A stretch of 64,000 bases of DNA from Nitrospira sp. Lineage in GTDB: Bacteria > Nitrospirota > Nitrospiria > Nitrospirales > Nitrospiraceae. The position numbers were made by a program, and so were the translations under genes. The stretch is taken from assembly GCA_024331125.1 (NCBI GenBank), contig JANDJI010000004.1, forward strand, positions 62,001-126,000, read 5' to 3'. The notes below the pieces were generated by a model, which saw only the letters and a list, made by a program, of their open reading frames with translations, did no database searches and was not told the origin of the DNA. How positions within the stretch are numbered: the first letter of the stretch is position 1; the number at the start of each line of letters is the position of its first letter. Positions 62,625-64,000 of this stretch are shown one piece after another.

Positions 62625-62846
62625 CTATCGAATGCGTTTGATCGAGCAGTAAAGCCCATAGGCTTGGGCCGCAACGCCGGTCACGAGGAGCGCCAGCGCG
62701 GTCCGAAGCCACGGTGAAGCAGGATGATCGAGGCCGTACATGCCGACGACGAACCCCAGGGCGATGGAAAGAGTGCCCACCGATCGCGCCACCACGCCTC
62801 GCAGCCGCCAATCGGTCCGGGAGGGAGTGGGGGGAGTCACCGGCAT
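62625..62846 (-). CDS. Small membrane protein, two helices
   Basis: 73 aa from the ATG at 62846 (MPVTPPTPSRTDWRLRGVVA); a TTG at 62864 is an alternative start. Two hydrophobic segments: VGTLSIALGFVVGMYGLDH and LRTALALLVTGVAAQAYGLY. A Pro-rich cytoplasmic N-terminus and a basic C-terminus (CSIKRIR). This pattern resembles DUF2892-type small membrane proteins (one near-identical layout: N-terminal Arg, G-x-L-x-L-G, then two helices), an assignment I make with low confidence. Confidence 0.55.
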   Translation of the reverse strand: MPVTPPTPSRTDWRLRGVVARSVGTLSIALGFVVGMYGLDHPASPWLRTALALLVTGVAAQAYGLYCSIKRIR

Positions 62847-62979
62847 TGTCTTCTCACGAATCAAGGAACCGGCCGACGCCGGCAGTCAGAAGAAGAGAGG
62901 GACCGTCGGCTTGCCCGCTCAGCGTTACCTATCCCGCTTCTATCGGCGCCGCACTGGGTCAGCAAGGCAAACAAGGGTG

Positions 62980-63432
62980 TCACTGGCCGGCACACACCAC
63001 TTCCCACAAGGCGTGATTGATGGTCTCCGGTTCGATCGGCAGCCACCGATCCACGTCCACGTAGCCTCTGGAAGCCTGGCCGGTTCCCATGTGGCCGGTG
63101 TATTCCGTGTAAGACAGGAAGCGAACCAGCTTTTGGCTGCAATCGATTTGCCTGAATGTCTCGCTTGAAAAAAACCGGTGCGGGGACATCATGAACAAAC
63201 CGAACCCGACACTGCCTTGCATCACCTTGTAATCGGTCAATTGCCGAACGGTCACCACCGGTCCTTCCTTGATCATGACATGGGGATCGATGTAGATGCT
63301 GCGGAGCCCCGAATCAAGATAGTCTCGGTCAACAGCCACCCAGCCGGCCAGAGCTGGACTGTGACCCACTGTCATAAGAACGAGGAAGAACGCCCAACGT
63401 CGGAGCAACCGGAGACGGATCAGGCTCTTCAT
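62980..63432 (-). CDS. Secreted protein resembling surface-adhesin E-like proteins
   Basis: 150 aa with a clear signal peptide (RRWAFFLVLMTVGHSPALA, cleavage after ALA). The mature part begins GWVAVDRDYLDSGLRSIYID. With VVTVRQLTDYK, HRFFSSETFRQIDCSQKLVR and WLPIEPETINHALWEVVCAG it follows the pattern of small periplasmic proteins of the surface-adhesin E/CNP1-like kind: W-x-x-x-x-x-D...Y-x-D...D-C at the middle and V-C at the end. The two mature cysteines may form a disulfide. No gene partner is evident. The family role is poorly defined. Confidence 0.65.
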   Translation of the reverse strand: MKSLIRLRLLRRWAFFLVLMTVGHSPALAGWVAVDRDYLDSGLRSIYIDPHVMIKEGPVVTVRQLTDYKVMQGSVGFGLFMMSPHRFFSSETFRQIDCSQKLVRFLSYTEYTGHMGTGQASRGYVDVDRWLPIEPETINHALWEVVCAGQ

Positions 63433-63549
63433 GAACGTTCCTTCCTGGCCCCAGCCGGCCGAGCAAAGATACGTTATCCGGCGTTCGGAGAGAATCCCCG
63501 CACCACTTGCTTCTTGAAGCGGAAGAACGACTCGTCGAGGAGAGCGCGC

Positions 63550-63933
63550 CTATCCTTCAAACACGTGGCCGCATTTCAAACAATGTAATTTCGCCGCCAC
63601 GATATTTTTCCATTCCTCCAGTTTTTTCTTGTACGACTTGTTCCTCCACGTCCCGTATCCGATCCAGACGCCGAGAAAGCCGATGGTGGTGATCAAATCC
63701 AGCATGGCCTTTTCATTCTCCGATCCACCCGGTGTGCCGAAGCCCAGAATGATCCCCACATTGATCGGAATGGCGAGCAAAAACCCCTGAACATATCCCC
63801 ATGGCTGCCGTGGGGGGTTGTATTGCTCCGCCATGCCGCCTCGCACCCCTTCGATCGCCTCTTGACGGATCACATCACTGAGGCGCTTGGTCCCCTCGGC
63901 ATTGCATGAAGGACAGGTGACTTCGTCCGACAT
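63550..63933 (-). CDS. Membrane protein with N- and C-terminal CxxC zinc knuckles
   Basis: 127 aa. CPSC at residues 7-10 and CLKC near the C-terminus (HCLKCGHVFEG) flank two membrane helices (WGYVQGFLLAIPINVGIILG and MLDLITTIGFLGVWIGYGTW). Both knuckles should face the cytoplasm and could together form one zinc ribbon, holding the hairpin closed. The helix-to-knuckle linker is Lys-rich (WRNKSYKKKLEEWKNIVAAK). No enzyme motif. AGGAGGT lies a few nt before the ATG at 63933. Confidence 0.65.
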   Translation of the reverse strand: MSDEVTCPSCNAEGTKRLSDVIRQEAIEGVRGGMAEQYNPPRQPWGYVQGFLLAIPINVGIILGFGTPGGSENEKAMLDLITTIGFLGVWIGYGTWRNKSYKKKLEEWKNIVAAKLHCLKCGHVFEG

Positions 63934-64000
63934 GTGACACCTCCTACGGAATGAACATGGACAGCAAACCGGTCACGTTATGATAATACTTTTACGAGAG

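Overview
The window looks like chromosome from a flagellated, GC-rich bacterium of the Nitrospirota (Nitrospira-like) type. This is an inference from gene families and gene order: a flgB-to-flgE cluster controlled by sigma-54 response regulators, a GlrK/QseG/GlrR cassette, ClpB and type II NADH dehydrogenase. No rRNA or marker gene is present to prove it.

Left third (1-17.9 kb, all minus strand): a flagellar basal body/hook cluster in the order flgB-flgC-fliE-fliF-fliG-fliH-fliI-fliJ-motE-fliK-flgD-flgE, the last gene cut by the window edge. FliH is fused to an N-terminal response-regulator receiver domain. Upstream lie a sensor kinase/sigma-54 regulator pair, a secreted TPR protein and a second sigma-54 regulator. 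Two -24/-12 promoters, before flgB and before fliK, link the regulators to the structural genes.

Toxin island (18.1-36.2 kb, minus): a complete insecticidal-type Tc toxin locus. A 2623-aa TcB-TcC fusion carries a variable C-terminal effector. It is followed by a gene remnant, a 191-aa helical protein and a 3088-aa TcA pore/translocator with an unusual N-terminus. A tRNA-Thr(TGT) gene lies just to the right.

Middle (36.9-46 kb): glrR, a QseG-like lipoprotein and glrK, a polytopic membrane protein, then on the plus strand clpB and ndh.

CRISPR-Cas locus (46.0-53.4 kb): 26 identical 38-bp repeats with 34-39-nt spacers, then cas4, cas2, cas1 and a compact 961-aa Cas9 on the minus strand. Immediately upstream of cas9 I find a tracrRNA candidate: promoter, 13-nt perfect anti-repeat, two internal stems and an intrinsic terminator. 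It fixes the crRNA strand as plus, opposite to the cas genes. A small Cas9 together with Cas4, a Cas1 that looks unlike the usual type II-A/II-C form, and long spacers place this among the little-studied Cas4-containing compact type II systems. It is the best candidate for a system worth new work.

Right end (53.5-64 kb): small hypothetical and housekeeping genes. These include comM, a stand-alone Lrp/AsnC effector domain, a Gfo/Idh/MocA oxidoreductase, a dienelactone-hydrolase-like protein lacking its catalytic Cys and His, a DUF423 membrane protein, a class II glutamine amidotransferase, a truncated VapC-like PIN domain and several small membrane or secreted proteins.
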